NCBI GenBank assembly: GCA_963707895.1
Contig: CAVPRS010000004.1
Coordinates: 41,809-105,808 of the forward strand
Direction: 5' to 3'
Length of the DNA stretch: 64,000 bases
Source of the DNA: Fodinibacter sp963707895
GTDB lineage: Bacteria > Actinomycetota > Actinomycetes > Actinomycetales > Dermatophilaceae
How positions within the stretch are numbered: the stretch's first letter is position 1; every line of letters begins with the position of its first letter. A model generated the notes under the pieces. That model did not search any database. It was not told the DNA's origin and saw only the letters and a program-made list of their open reading frames with translations. Below are positions 46,047 through 54,251 of the stretch, piece by piece. A program made the translations under genes and the position numbers.

Positions 46047-47563
46047 GCCGGTGCGCCCGGCAGTGGCGTGGCGCCGCTGTCGGCCGCGGCGTCGGGGTCG
46101 GTACCCCAGCGCCTGAACACCTCGATGACGGTCAGGGCCAGGGCGGCGAGGACCGCGATGACGAGCACCCCGCCGGCACTGGGCCGGTCGCCGATGAGGA
46201 CGGCGAGCACGGCCAGGGCGCCCACGGCCGCGCGCAGCGGCACGGTGTACCGGGCCGCGAACCGGCTCACCGCACCGAGCGCCCCGGTGGGACGCTGCGT
46301 CATCCCGGACAGGCGACGCGGCACCGACCGCAGGGCGACGGCGGCGCTCGACGGCCCCGCGATCCACGCGGCGAGGGCGATGACGAGGAAGAGCACCGCG
46401 GTCGAGCGCACGGCGAGCCTCAGGGGGGTGGTGACGGTGTCGAACAGCACGGTCGCCACCTGCGGCACGAGCAGCACCTTCTCGAGGTCGTCGAGGTACA
46501 GCGCTCGCAGCAGCTGGATGCCGAGCAGCAGCAGCACGAGCGTGCCGACCACCATCGAGGCGCCGATGACGAGGGCGCGCCGACGGGACGGGGCCAGCGC
46601 GATCCCCGCGACGAGGGCGAGGATGGCGAGGACCGGCAACGCCAGCCGCGAGAGGTCGAGCAGCCGTACCGCGGTCTGGGCCTTCCCGAGGTTGTCGCTC
46701 TGGAGTACGACGAACTGGGCGTTCACGGTGGGGATCCGGTCGGCGAAGGGCACCCCCTTCTCGACGAGCACCGGCTTGATGGCCGCGATGAACGCGGCGA
46801 GGTTGACCGACACCTGGCCGTTGGAGACCGAGACGCCGGCACCGGTGTTCTCACCCGTCAAGGCGGAGACGAGGCTGGCGTGGGCCTCGCGGTTGGCGGC
46901 GACCCACGCGTCCTGGAAGGTGCTCGACGCGACGAGGTTGCTCACCTGGCCCTCGGTGAACCCGTAGATGGCGTTGGAGATCGGCTCGGCGAAGGTCGAC
47001 AGCTGCACCGGCAGGTTCTGGGTGACGCCCTCCACGCGCGGACGGGCCGCGATGGCGTCGAGGGTCTGGGTGGTCAGCTGCTTGACCTTGAGCTGCTCGA
47101 AGACGGCGTCGGTGATCCGCCGTGAGATCTCCTCCTGCACGGCCGCATCGCTGGCGAGCGGCTGGACCATGGCGAGGTAGTTGTCGGTGTCGAGCAGGGT
47201 CGAGCGCGTGAAGGTGGCCAGCGCCGACAGGGGGGCCAGCAGGGCGGCGACGAGCAGCAGCACGATCGAGCCGGCCCAGCGGGCCCGGTGCGGGCGGGCC
47301 GGCCGGGGCTCGGTCGTGGTGCCCTCCCGCGGAAGGCCCTGGGCGGCCACCACCGCGCGCAGGCGCACGAGCTCGGCGCGCTCGTCGTTCGTGAGGTCGC
47401 CCGTCGGGGTCGGAGCGGCGTCCACCGGGATCTCGGCCGTCTGGGCCGCCGTCGGAGCCGCCTCGGGCTCCGGTGCCGCCGCCTCCGGGGTCGGGGCCGC
47501 CTCGGGCTTCGGTGCCGACTTGCGGCGCGGCTTGGGAGCGGGCTCGGTGGGCGTGGTGCTCAT
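46043..47563 (-). CDS. Membrane protein with Ala/Pro/Glu-rich N-terminus, unknown function
   Basis: 506 residues. Residues 1-105 are low complexity (A, P, E, K), ending in ERAELVRLRAVVAAQG. A first TM helix (about 112-135, GSIVLLLVAALLAPLSALATF) is followed by a large extracytoplasmic domain (about 136-315, with TDNYLAMVQPLASDAAVQEEI and FAEPISNAIYGFTEGQVSNLV) and then five hydrophobic segments. The opening TLLDTDNYLAMVQPLASD pattern is common to a family of uncharacterised actinobacterial integral membrane proteins. ATG at 47561-47563; a minus-strand TAGGGT near 47651 is a possible -10. Confidence 0.8.
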   Translation of the reverse strand: MSTTPTEPAPKPRRKSAPKPEAAPTPEAAAPEPEAAPTAAQTAEIPVDAAPTPTGDLTNDERAELVRLRAVVAAQGLPREGTTTEPRPARPHRARWAGSIVLLLVAALLAPLSALATFTRSTLLDTDNYLAMVQPLASDAAVQEEISRRITDAVFEQLKVKQLTTQTLDAIAARPRVEGVTQNLPVQLSTFAEPISNAIYGFTEGQVSNLVASSTFQDAWVAANREAHASLVSALTGENTGAGVSVSNGQVSVNLAAFIAAIKPVLVEKGVPFADRIPTVNAQFVVLQSDNLGKAQTAVRLLDLSRLALPVLAILALVAGIALAPSRRRALVIGASMVVGTLVLLLLGIQLLRALYLDDLEKVLLVPQVATVLFDTVTTPLRLAVRSTAVLFLVIALAAWIAGPSSAAVALRSVPRRLSGMTQRPTGALGAVSRFAARYTVPLRAAVGALAVLAVLIGDRPSAGGVLVIAVLAALALTVIEVFRRWGTDPDAAADSGATPLPGAPA

Positions 47564-47781
47564 GGTGGTCCCCGTCCGGGTGGTCCGGTGCGGCACCCCG
47601 GCCGCCGTCGGTCACGGCGGCCGACGGCAGGCACCGCGTCACCTGCCGACCCTAGGGAGGTCCTGGCAGGCCCCTCGTCACCCAGTGCGGGTGAACGGGC
47701 ATCGTCCGGGATGCCGGGTCGCCGGCTCCGTGCGACTCCTCCCGTGCGTGGCACCCGCTCCAGTGCGGCGGACTCTCCGGC

Positions 47782-48766
47782 TCAGGCGTCGAGCCCGGTG
47801 GCGTCGGTGACCCACTGCCAGAAGGACTCCCGCTCGCCGGCCGACGGGCGGGTGCGGGCCAGCACGCTGGTGGGCCGTGGTCGTCGGTCGTGCCACAGCA
47901 GGCCGGACTCCGGTGCCGGCTCGGTGGCGACCAGCCAGGTCGTCGTGTCGGTGCCGACCGCGTCGGAGCGCAGCACCGGGCGCAGCGCGGCGGAGAACCG
48001 GGGGAGCGAGGCGTCCAGGCCGGGGGTGCTCGCCCACCCCGGGTGCGTGGCGTGCACGGAGACGCCGGATGCCGTGGCCCAGCGCCGCGCCAGCACCGGC
48101 AGCAGCTCGACCTGGCCCCGCTTGCTGCGCGCGTAGGCGGACCGTCCCGCTGTACTCGCCGTGCTCGAAGTCGGGGTCGAGCACCGGCAGCGCCTGGGTG
48201 TACATGCCGCCCGAGGTCACGAACACCACCCGCCCGGCGTCCGCCGAGAGCGCCGGCAGCAGCAGCTCGGTCATCAGCACCGGCCCGAGCACGTGCAGCG
48301 CCATCGTCAGCTCGTGGCCCTGCGCCGACGTCGTGCGCGTCTCCGGCAGCGCGCCGGCGTTGTGAATGAGGGCGCGCAGCGGCACCCCGGAGGCCAGGAA
48401 GGTTTCGGAGAACGACCGCACCGACTCGAGACTGGACACGTCGCAGACCCACACGCGTGCGGCTCCCGCCCGACCGACGGCGGCGTCCACCTCCCCGGCG
48501 ACCCGCTCGCCGCGTGCCGCGTCGCGGACGACCAGGTGCACGGTGGCACCCAACGCGGCGAGGTCGAGCGCGCTGCGCCGGCCCAGTCCCGACGAGGACC
48601 CGGTCACGGCGACGTGGCGCCCGGCCAGCGCACCGGCGTGCGGGTCGGCGGGCCAGGTCGGCAGGTGACGGCGCACGGCGTACCCGACCCGGCTGAAGCC
48701 GGGGGCGACCGTGCGGTCGAGGAGGGTGTCGAGAGCGCGGGACGCCCTGTGGGAGAGACCGGTCAC
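47782..48766 (-). pseudogene. Short-chain dehydrogenase/reductase, single frameshift before the catalytic Tyr
   Basis: First frame: GRHVAVTGSSSGLGRRSALDLAAL (NAD(P) site), WVCDVSSLESVRSFSE, LIHNAGALPETRTT and VVFVTSGGMYTQALPVLDP. Near 48141-48146 one extra base moves the sense to the frame AYARSKRGQVELLPVLARRWA, which carries the YxxxK catalytic pair, then HATHPGWASTPGLDASLPRF and the C-terminus FWQWVTDATGLDA. The frame-corrected protein is about 327 residues. GTG at 48764-48766 overlaps the marR stop by 4 bp, so it is in the regulator's operon. Substrate unknown. Confidence 0.8.
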
Positions 48767-49239
48767 ATCAGGGCGCGCATCGCGGCGGTCGCGCCGCGCA
48801 GGTAGCGCTCGACGACGACCCGCTCGTCGTCGGACAACGAGGAGTCGAGCTCGGACAGGCCCGCGAACATCGGGGCCAGCAGGGTGAAGACCTCGACCCG
48901 ACCCGACGCGGTGATGACGACCTCGGTGCGGCGCCCGTCGTCCGGGTGCGGCCGTCGCTCGGCATGTCCGCGGGCCACGAGCCGGTCGACCACCCCCGAG
49001 GACGCCGCCGACGTGACGCCCAGGGCGCGGGCCAGCTCGACCGGCCCCATCGGGGTGTCCATCAGGTGGCGCAGCGAGTGCAGCTCGGAGGTGGACAAGC
49101 CCGCCTGTCGGGCCACCTCGTGCGGCACCTGGGCCGCGACGTCGACGAGCTCCTGCAGGGCGTCGAGCGAGCCGGAGGGTCGGTAGTCGGGCACGACCGA
49201 GCGGACGTCGGTCGGAACCTTCGACGGGTTTGCGTCCAC
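48763..49239 (-). CDS. MarR-family transcriptional regulator
   Basis: 158 residues. Winged helix: LSTSELHSLRHLMDTPMGPVELARALGVTSAASSGVVDRLVARGHAERRPHPDDGRRTEVVITASG, with the recognition helix at GVTSAASSGVVDRLV and the wing arginines in PDDGRR, in segments shown here only in part: see HSLRHLMDT and DDGRRTEV. It is divergent from an MMPL transporter gene; a 9-bp inverted repeat at 49281-49303 is its probable site. The classic arrangement is a MarR repressor controlling a divergent efflux gene in response to a small ligand. GTG (49237-49239); upstream minus-strand TATTAG is a possible -10. Confidence 0.9.
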   Translation of the reverse strand: MDANPSKVPTDVRSVVPDYRPSGSLDALQELVDVAAQVPHEVARQAGLSTSELHSLRHLMDTPMGPVELARALGVTSAASSGVVDRLVARGHAERRPHPDDGRRTEVVITASGRVEVFTLLAPMFAGLSELDSSLSDDERVVVERYLRGATAAMRALM

Positions 49240-49280
49240 GGGCGGGGTGTCCCTAATATCGCTAATCTACTGAGCAACTT

Positions 49281-49303
49281 GGTGAATCATCATCTGAGTC
49301 ACC
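49281..49303. promoter_or_regulatory. MarR-type operator candidate
   Basis: GGTGAATCA-TCATC-TGAGTCACC: 9-bp arms with one mismatch around a 5-bp centre, 34 bp upstream of the MMPL start and 41 bp upstream of marR. The surrounding 98-bp spacer is unusually AT-rich for this genome (CTAATATCGCTAAT at 49255-49268), as expected for overlapping divergent promoters. Confidence 0.6.
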
Positions 49304-49337
49304 ACGTGAAGCACCACCGTACCAAGGGAGAGCACCG

Positions 49338-51413
49338 ATGGGCAGGTTCGCGCACCTCATCACGCGGAAGTGGGTGGCCGGGCTGCTTGCCCTGTTCGCC
49401 ATCCTCGGCACCGGCGCCGTCATCGGGTTGGTCGGTCAGGCGGAGTCACCGGCCACCGGCACCGCGGCCCTGCCGACCGGCACGGACAGCCGGGAGGCGG
49501 CTGAGCTGCGCGACCAGCTGCCCGAGGCGGAGGGCTCGGCCGCCGTGGTCCTCTACAGCAGCGACCAGCCCCTCTCCGCGGACGCGCTCGCCGCGGTGCA
49601 GGAGCAGGCCCGCACGCTGCCCGGAGCCACCGGCGCACCCGCCGTGGTGTCCGAGGACGGCACGGCGGCAACGGTCGTCGTCCCCGTCACGACCGATGAT
49701 GCCGTCGAGACGGCTGAGGTCGTCACCGACCTGCGCACGGCCGCGGCAGCGGACCTCCCCGAGGGCGTGACCGCGCAGGTCACCGGGCCGGCGGCGATCC
49801 AGGCCGACCTCGCCGCGGTGTTCGACGGGGCGAACTTCCGCCTGCTGGCCGCCACGGCCTCGGTGGTGGCGATCCTGCTCGTGATCACCTACCGCAGCCC
49901 GTTCCTCTGGCTCGTGCCGCTGACCGTCGTCGGCGTCGCAGACCAGCTGGCCGCCGTGCTGGCCACGCACACCCTGGCCGCGTTCGACGTGCTCTGGGAC
50001 GAGTCGACGATCGGCATCCTCTCGGTGCTCGTCTTCGGTGCCGGCACCGACTACGCACTGCTGCTGATCAGTCGCTACCGCGACCAGCTGCGGGTCACGG
50101 CGGACCGCCGTGAGGCGATGGCCGTCGCCCTCACCCGCACCGCCGAGGCAGTGCTCTCCAGCGCTGCCACCGTGGTGCTCGGCCTCCTCACCCTGCTGCT
50201 GTCGCTCTTCCCGGCCACCCGAGGGCTCGGCCTGGCCTGCGCCGTCGGCGTCGTCGTGGCGGCGACCTTCGCCCTCGTGGTGCTGCCGGCCGCCCTGGTC
50301 GTCTTCGGCCGCTGGATCTTCTGGCCGAAGGTGCCGCACGTGGGCGAGGCCGGCCTGGCCGACGGCCACTCGTTCTGGCGTCGGGTCGGGGATGCCGTCG
50401 CCAAGCGCCCCGCCGGGTTCGTCACCGTCACGGTGATCGTCCTCGGCGTCATGGCCGGTGGCATCACCCAGATCCAGACCGGGCTCGACCAGGCCGACCA
50501 GTTCCTCAAGAAGCCGGAGGCCATCGCCGCGAGCGAGCGGCTGGCGCAGTCCTTCCCCGCCGGCGCCGCCGACCCGGCCTACGTGATGACCCGCGGCGAC
50601 GGTGACGCCGTCGCCGAGACCGTGGGCCAGGTCAAGGGGGTCAGTGCGGTGCGCGTGGCCGCCACCGGCAACGGCGTGACCGAGGTCGACGCCGTCATCG
50701 ACGCGCAGCCCGGCTCGGACGCCGCCTCCGACACCGTGCTGGCCCTGCGCGACGCCGTCGCCGGCACGCCCGACACCCACGTGGGGGGAACCGAGGCGGT
50801 CGCCCTGGACGCGTCTGACGCCCACCGTCGCGATCTCCAGGTGATCCTGCCGGTCATCCTGCTGCTCGTGCTCCTCGCCCTGGGCGCACTGCTGCGCTCG
50901 GTCGTGGCGCCGGTCGTGCTCGTGGCCACCGTGGTCGCGACCTACCTCGCCAGCCTCGGGCTGTCGTGGGTCATCTTCACCAACGTGCTGGGCTTCGAGC
51001 GCCTCGACGACGGTGTCCCCCTGCTCGCCTTCGTGTTCCTGGTGGCGCTCGGCGTCGACTACAACATCTTCCTGGTGACCCGGGCAGCCGAGGAGGCCCG
51101 CGGGCACGGCGCCGACCAGGGGATGCTGCGCGCGCTCGCGGCGACCGGTGGCGTCATCACGAGCGCCGGCATCCTGCTCGCCGCCGTCTTCGCGGTGCTC
51201 GGTGTGCTGCCGTTGGTCGTGCTCGCCCAGCTCGGCGTCGTCATCTGCGTGGGCGTGCTCCTCGACACCCTCGTCGTGCGCACCGTGCTGGTGCCGGCCC
51301 TCGCGCTCCTCCTCGGCGACCGGTTCTGGTGGCCGCGCGTGGTGGGCGGCGCGGCGCTGCCGCCCGGGGCTGCCGACGTCGAGGGCACCCCGGTGGGCGT
51401 GGGCGCCCGATGA
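49338..51413 (+). CDS. MMPL/RND-family transporter
   Basis: 691 residues in two repeats, each with one TM helix, a periplasm-side domain and five to six TM helices. TM1 is WVAGLLALFAILGTGAVIGLVG; the conserved proton-relay type segments are LVFGAGTDYALLLISRYRDQL (first repeat) and FVFLVALGVDYNIFLVTRAAEE (second repeat), each with the GxDY motif. It exports lipids, drugs or pigments; the substrate is unknown. At 691 residues it is the short MmpL type (YdfJ-like). Good Shine-Dalgarno AAGGGAGAG. Divergent from marR; stop overlaps tspO by 4 bp. Confidence 0.93.
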   Translation: MGRFAHLITRKWVAGLLALFAILGTGAVIGLVGQAESPATGTAALPTGTDSREAAELRDQLPEAEGSAAVVLYSSDQPLSADALAAVQEQARTLPGATGAPAVVSEDGTAATVVVPVTTDDAVETAEVVTDLRTAAAADLPEGVTAQVTGPAAIQADLAAVFDGANFRLLAATASVVAILLVITYRSPFLWLVPLTVVGVADQLAAVLATHTLAAFDVLWDESTIGILSVLVFGAGTDYALLLISRYRDQLRVTADRREAMAVALTRTAEAVLSSAATVVLGLLTLLLSLFPATRGLGLACAVGVVVAATFALVVLPAALVVFGRWIFWPKVPHVGEAGLADGHSFWRRVGDAVAKRPAGFVTVTVIVLGVMAGGITQIQTGLDQADQFLKKPEAIAASERLAQSFPAGAADPAYVMTRGDGDAVAETVGQVKGVSAVRVAATGNGVTEVDAVIDAQPGSDAASDTVLALRDAVAGTPDTHVGGTEAVALDASDAHRRDLQVILPVILLLVLLALGALLRSVVAPVVLVATVVATYLASLGLSWVIFTNVLGFERLDDGVPLLAFVFLVALGVDYNIFLVTRAAEEARGHGADQGMLRALAATGGVITSAGILLAAVFAVLGVLPLVVLAQLGVVICVGVLLDTLVVRTVLVPALALLLGDRFWWPRVVGGAALPPGAADVEGTPVGVGAR

Positions 51414-51952
51414 CCGCGGCGCGGGTGCTGCTCGCCGGTGCGGTGCTCGCCGTCGTGGTGGCCTACGCCGCGCTCGCGGTCCGGTGGACGTCAGTGGGCT
51501 CCGCCTGGTACCGGTCGCTCCCGCGGCCACGGTGGCAGCCGCCGGACCTCGTCTTCGGCGTCATCTGGCCGCTGAACTTCGGGGCCCTCGCGGTCGTCGG
51601 CCTCGTCGTGGCGCTCGCGTGCCCGCCCGCGGCCGGACTGCGCTGGCTGGCCCTGTTGGCCACCTCGGTGGCGCTGGCGCTCGGGTGGGCACACGCCTTC
51701 TACGTGCGGCACGACCTCGGCCGGGCGGCCGCGCTGCTCGCCGGTGCGGCCGTGCTCACCTGGGCGCTCGTCGTGCTGACCCATGATCTCGTGCCGTGGG
51801 CGGGCTGGGCCCTGGTGCCGTACGCCGCCTGGCTCACCGTCGCGACGAGTCTGGCCGTGGGCTACTGGCGTCTCGTCGAGCGGGACGCACTCCCGGTCGT
51901 GCCAAGTCCTGCGTCGCGAGTGCATCCACGAACACCCTCGGACCGGAAGTAG
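51410..51952 (+). CDS. tspO: TspO/MBR family protein
   Basis: 180 residues with five TM segments. Family features: WYRSLPRPRWQPPDLVFGVIWPLNF (the P-R-W-x-P-P and W-P motif between TM1 and TM2), AFYVRHDLGRAAALLAG and VPYAAWLTVATSLAVGYWRL. TspO proteins bind porphyrins and cholesterol-like ligands and are linked to oxidative stress. ATG at 51410 overlaps the MMPL stop (ATGA), so both are under MarR control. Its C-terminal coding end (from about 51920) may contain the promoter of the fasciclin gene. Confidence 0.9.
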   Translation: MTAARVLLAGAVLAVVVAYAALAVRWTSVGSAWYRSLPRPRWQPPDLVFGVIWPLNFGALAVVGLVVALACPPAAGLRWLALLATSVALALGWAHAFYVRHDLGRAAALLAGAAVLTWALVVLTHDLVPWAGWALVPYAAWLTVATSLAVGYWRLVERDALPVVPSPASRVHPRTPSDRK

Positions 51953-52000
51953 GGGTGAGGTCGCAGTGCCGCGACCGCACCCACGAGAGAGGACCGTCCG

Positions 52001-52651
52001 ATGAACCTGCGTCGCCTCGGCGTCATCGCCACCACGCTCGGCCTGGCCACCACGGCCGCCATCGCCGTCGCCCCCGCCGCCACCGCCAGCACCACCGGCA
52101 CCCTGGGCACCAAGAGCCTGGCCAGTGTCCTGCTGGCGGACGGCAACAAGTTCGACCGGAACTGGTACGACTACGACATCGTCACCGAGGCCGTCCTCGC
52201 CGTGCTGGCCGCAAAGCCCAGCAGCCCCGTCGGCCTGCTCACGGACGGCACGGTGCCCCTGACGGCGTTCCTCCCCAACGACCGGGCCTTCCAGGTGCTC
52301 GCCTACGACCTCACGAAGAAGTGGCCCACGACCGAGGAGAAGACGTTCAACGCCCTCGTCGACGCCGTGGGCGTCGACGCCATCGAGCAGGTGCTGCTCT
52401 ACCACGTCATCCCGGGAGCCACCCTCACCAAGAGCGACGCCGTCAACGCCAACGGCGCGGTGCTCACCACGGCCCAGGGCGGCACGATCAAGGTGCGGGT
52501 CTACAGCAAGTACGGGCCGATCGTCGAGCTGCGCGACCAGGACGCCAACGACGTCAACCCGTTCCTCAACCCGCTCGCCCTGAACATCAACAAGGGCAAC
52601 CGGCAGATCGCGCACGGCATCATCTTCGTGCTGCGACCCGTCGACCTCTGA
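52001..52651 (+). CDS. Secreted fasciclin-domain protein
   Basis: 216 residues. Signal peptide NLRRLGVIATTLGLATTAAIAVAPAATA, cleavage near residue 29; no lipobox cysteine, so probably freely secreted. The FAS1 domain fills the rest: LLTDGTVPLTAFLPNDRAFQVLA (H1 motif), VLLYHVIPGATLTKSDA (YH motif) and a final IAHGIIFVLRPVD (H2-like). Mycobacterial MPT70/MPT83 belong to this family and are controlled by SigK; the same sigma/anti-sigma pair follows here. ATG at 52001 has GAGAGAGGA upstream; a candidate SigK-type promoter (GCATCC 51922-51927, 15 bp, CCGGAA 51943-51948) lies 50-80 bp upstream. Confidence 0.9.
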   Translation: MNLRRLGVIATTLGLATTAAIAVAPAATASTTGTLGTKSLASVLLADGNKFDRNWYDYDIVTEAVLAVLAAKPSSPVGLLTDGTVPLTAFLPNDRAFQVLAYDLTKKWPTTEEKTFNALVDAVGVDAIEQVLLYHVIPGATLTKSDAVNANGAVLTTAQGGTIKVRVYSKYGPIVELRDQDANDVNPFLNPLALNINKGNRQIAHGIIFVLRPVDL

Positions 52652-52816
52652 GCCGCGAGCCCGCACGCCGTGGTCGTCACCACGACCGGGTTGGGGGTGG
52701 CCGCCCTCGTGGCGGCCGCCCCCCTCGGTCGTCCCGGCCCCCGGGTGCCGGGTGGGTCGGAGGCGATTCTGGCGGGGACGAGCACGACGGGAGGGGGGCC
52801 ACCTATCGTGGAGCAG

Positions 52817-53383
52817 GTGAGCACCGGTGAGCAGGTCGACGTCGACGACCTCGCCCTCCGTCTGCGCGACGGCTCACGCGACGCTCTCGCCGAGGCCTAC
52901 CGCGAGTGGTCCGCGCTCGTGCACACCCTGGCGCTGCGGTCACTGGGCAACCACCACGACGCCGAGGACGTCACCCAGCAGGTGTTCGTCGCGGCCTGGC
53001 GCAGCCGCCACACGCTGCGCCCGGAACGCGGCACGGTCGCGGGATGGCTGGTGGGCATCACCCGCCACACGGTGGCCGACCTGCACGCCAAGCGGGCTCG
53101 CCAGGCGAGGGACGCCGCGGCGGTCGCCGCCCAGTCGCTCCCGCACCAGCACGCAGCGGCACCCGACGACCAGCTGGCAGCTCGTCTCGTGCTCCACGAC
53201 GAGCTCGGGCGGCTCGGGGAGCCACGCGGCACGGTCGTGCGGATGGCGTTCCTCGAGGACCTGACCCACGAACAGATCGCCGAGCGGCTCGACCTGCCGC
53301 TCGGCACCGTCAAGAGCCACGTGCGGCGTGGTCTCATCCGACTGAGGACCCGCCTGGAGGAGGTGAACCGTGAGCCATCCTGA
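52817..53383 (+). CDS. ECF RNA polymerase sigma factor, SigK-like
   Basis: 188 residues. Region 2 (HDAEDVTQQVFVAAWRSRHTL) and region 4 (LTHEQIAERLDLPLGTVKSHVRRGLIRLRTRL) are clear. GTG at 52817 is favoured because TATCGT (52804-52809) is 7 nt upstream; an in-frame GTG at 52808 would overlap that -10. Its end overlaps the anti-sigma gene by 14 bp, so both are coupled. The neighbouring fasciclin gene and the RskA-type anti-sigma make it SigK-like; SigK controls fasciclin proteins in mycobacteria. Confidence 0.88.
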   Translation: MSTGEQVDVDDLALRLRDGSRDALAEAYREWSALVHTLALRSLGNHHDAEDVTQQVFVAAWRSRHTLRPERGTVAGWLVGITRHTVADLHAKRARQARDAAAVAAQSLPHQHAAAPDDQLAARLVLHDELGRLGEPRGTVVRMAFLEDLTHEQIAERLDLPLGTVKSHVRRGLIRLRTRLEEVNREPS

Positions 53384-54180
53384 CGACGACGCGCTCGCAG
53401 GGCTCGCCCTGGGCGAGCCGGCTCCGCCCGAGGTCGCCGAGCACGTGCGCGGCTGCGCGTCGTGCTCCGACGCACTCGCCACCCTGCGCGACACGATCAC
53501 CACGCTGCGCGCTCCGGTGCCAGAGCTGGTGGCCCCGCCCGTCTCCGTCTGGGATGCCGTGGGCGCCGAGATCGACCGCGGTCCCGGCGTGCGGTCGACG
53601 CTCCACCTCGACCACGTCCGCGACGTCGACCTCGTCCGCGGGGGCGGAGCCGCCGGCATCCCCGTCCGCGGTCGATGACGACCTGGCCCGGCAGCGCGCG
53701 ATCCGTGGCGTCCCGGGTGCCCGAGACGCCCGCGGCGGCCGACGCCGGTTCCCCGTGGCGTGGGTGGCAGGGGCGGCGGCGGCCGGCCTCGTCGTCGGCG
53801 TCCTCGGCGCCCGTGCCCTCGACGACGGGCAGGGCGACCCCGTGGTCACCGTCGCGACGACGAGCCTGGACACCCTCGACACCCAGCAGGCCAAGGGCAC
53901 CGCCGACGTCGTGCGGCGCGACGGCCAGCTCGACCTCACCGTGAGCACCCAGCGGATCGACCCCGACGGGGGCTACCTCGAGGTGTGGCTGATCAACAAG
54001 GACCTCAAGCGGATGGTGTCGGTGGGCGTGCTCGAGCAGGGTTCGGACGGGCAGTCCTTCGCGATCCCGCAGGAGCTTCTCGACCAGGGCTACGTCATCG
54101 TCGACATCTCCCGCGAGGGCTTCGACGGCGCTCCCCAGCACTCGGGAGACAGCGTGGTCCGGGGCACCCTGGCGACCTGA
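53370..54180 (+). pseudogene. RskA-type anti-sigma factor, single frameshift
   Basis: First frame: an anti-sigma N-terminal zinc finger (EVAEHVRGCASCSDALATL; His-x3-Cys-x2-Cys) ending SVWDAVGAEID. Near 53577-53580 an extra C seems to shift the sense to the frame STSTTSATSTSSAGAEPPAS (linker), AWVAGAAAAGLVVGVLGARAL (TM) and the extracytoplasmic RskA domain DGGYLEVWLINKDLKRMVSVG ... FDGAPQHSGDSVVRG, stop at 54178-54180. Removing one C gives about 269 residues, the normal length. It would hold the ECF sigma factor at the membrane until proteolysis. Confidence 0.8.
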
Positions 54181-54251
54181 GCGAGCCATCCAGCGGGACA
54201 ACGGCCGGAACGCCCCGTGCGCACGACGGCCCCGAACCTAGGATGGGCGGT

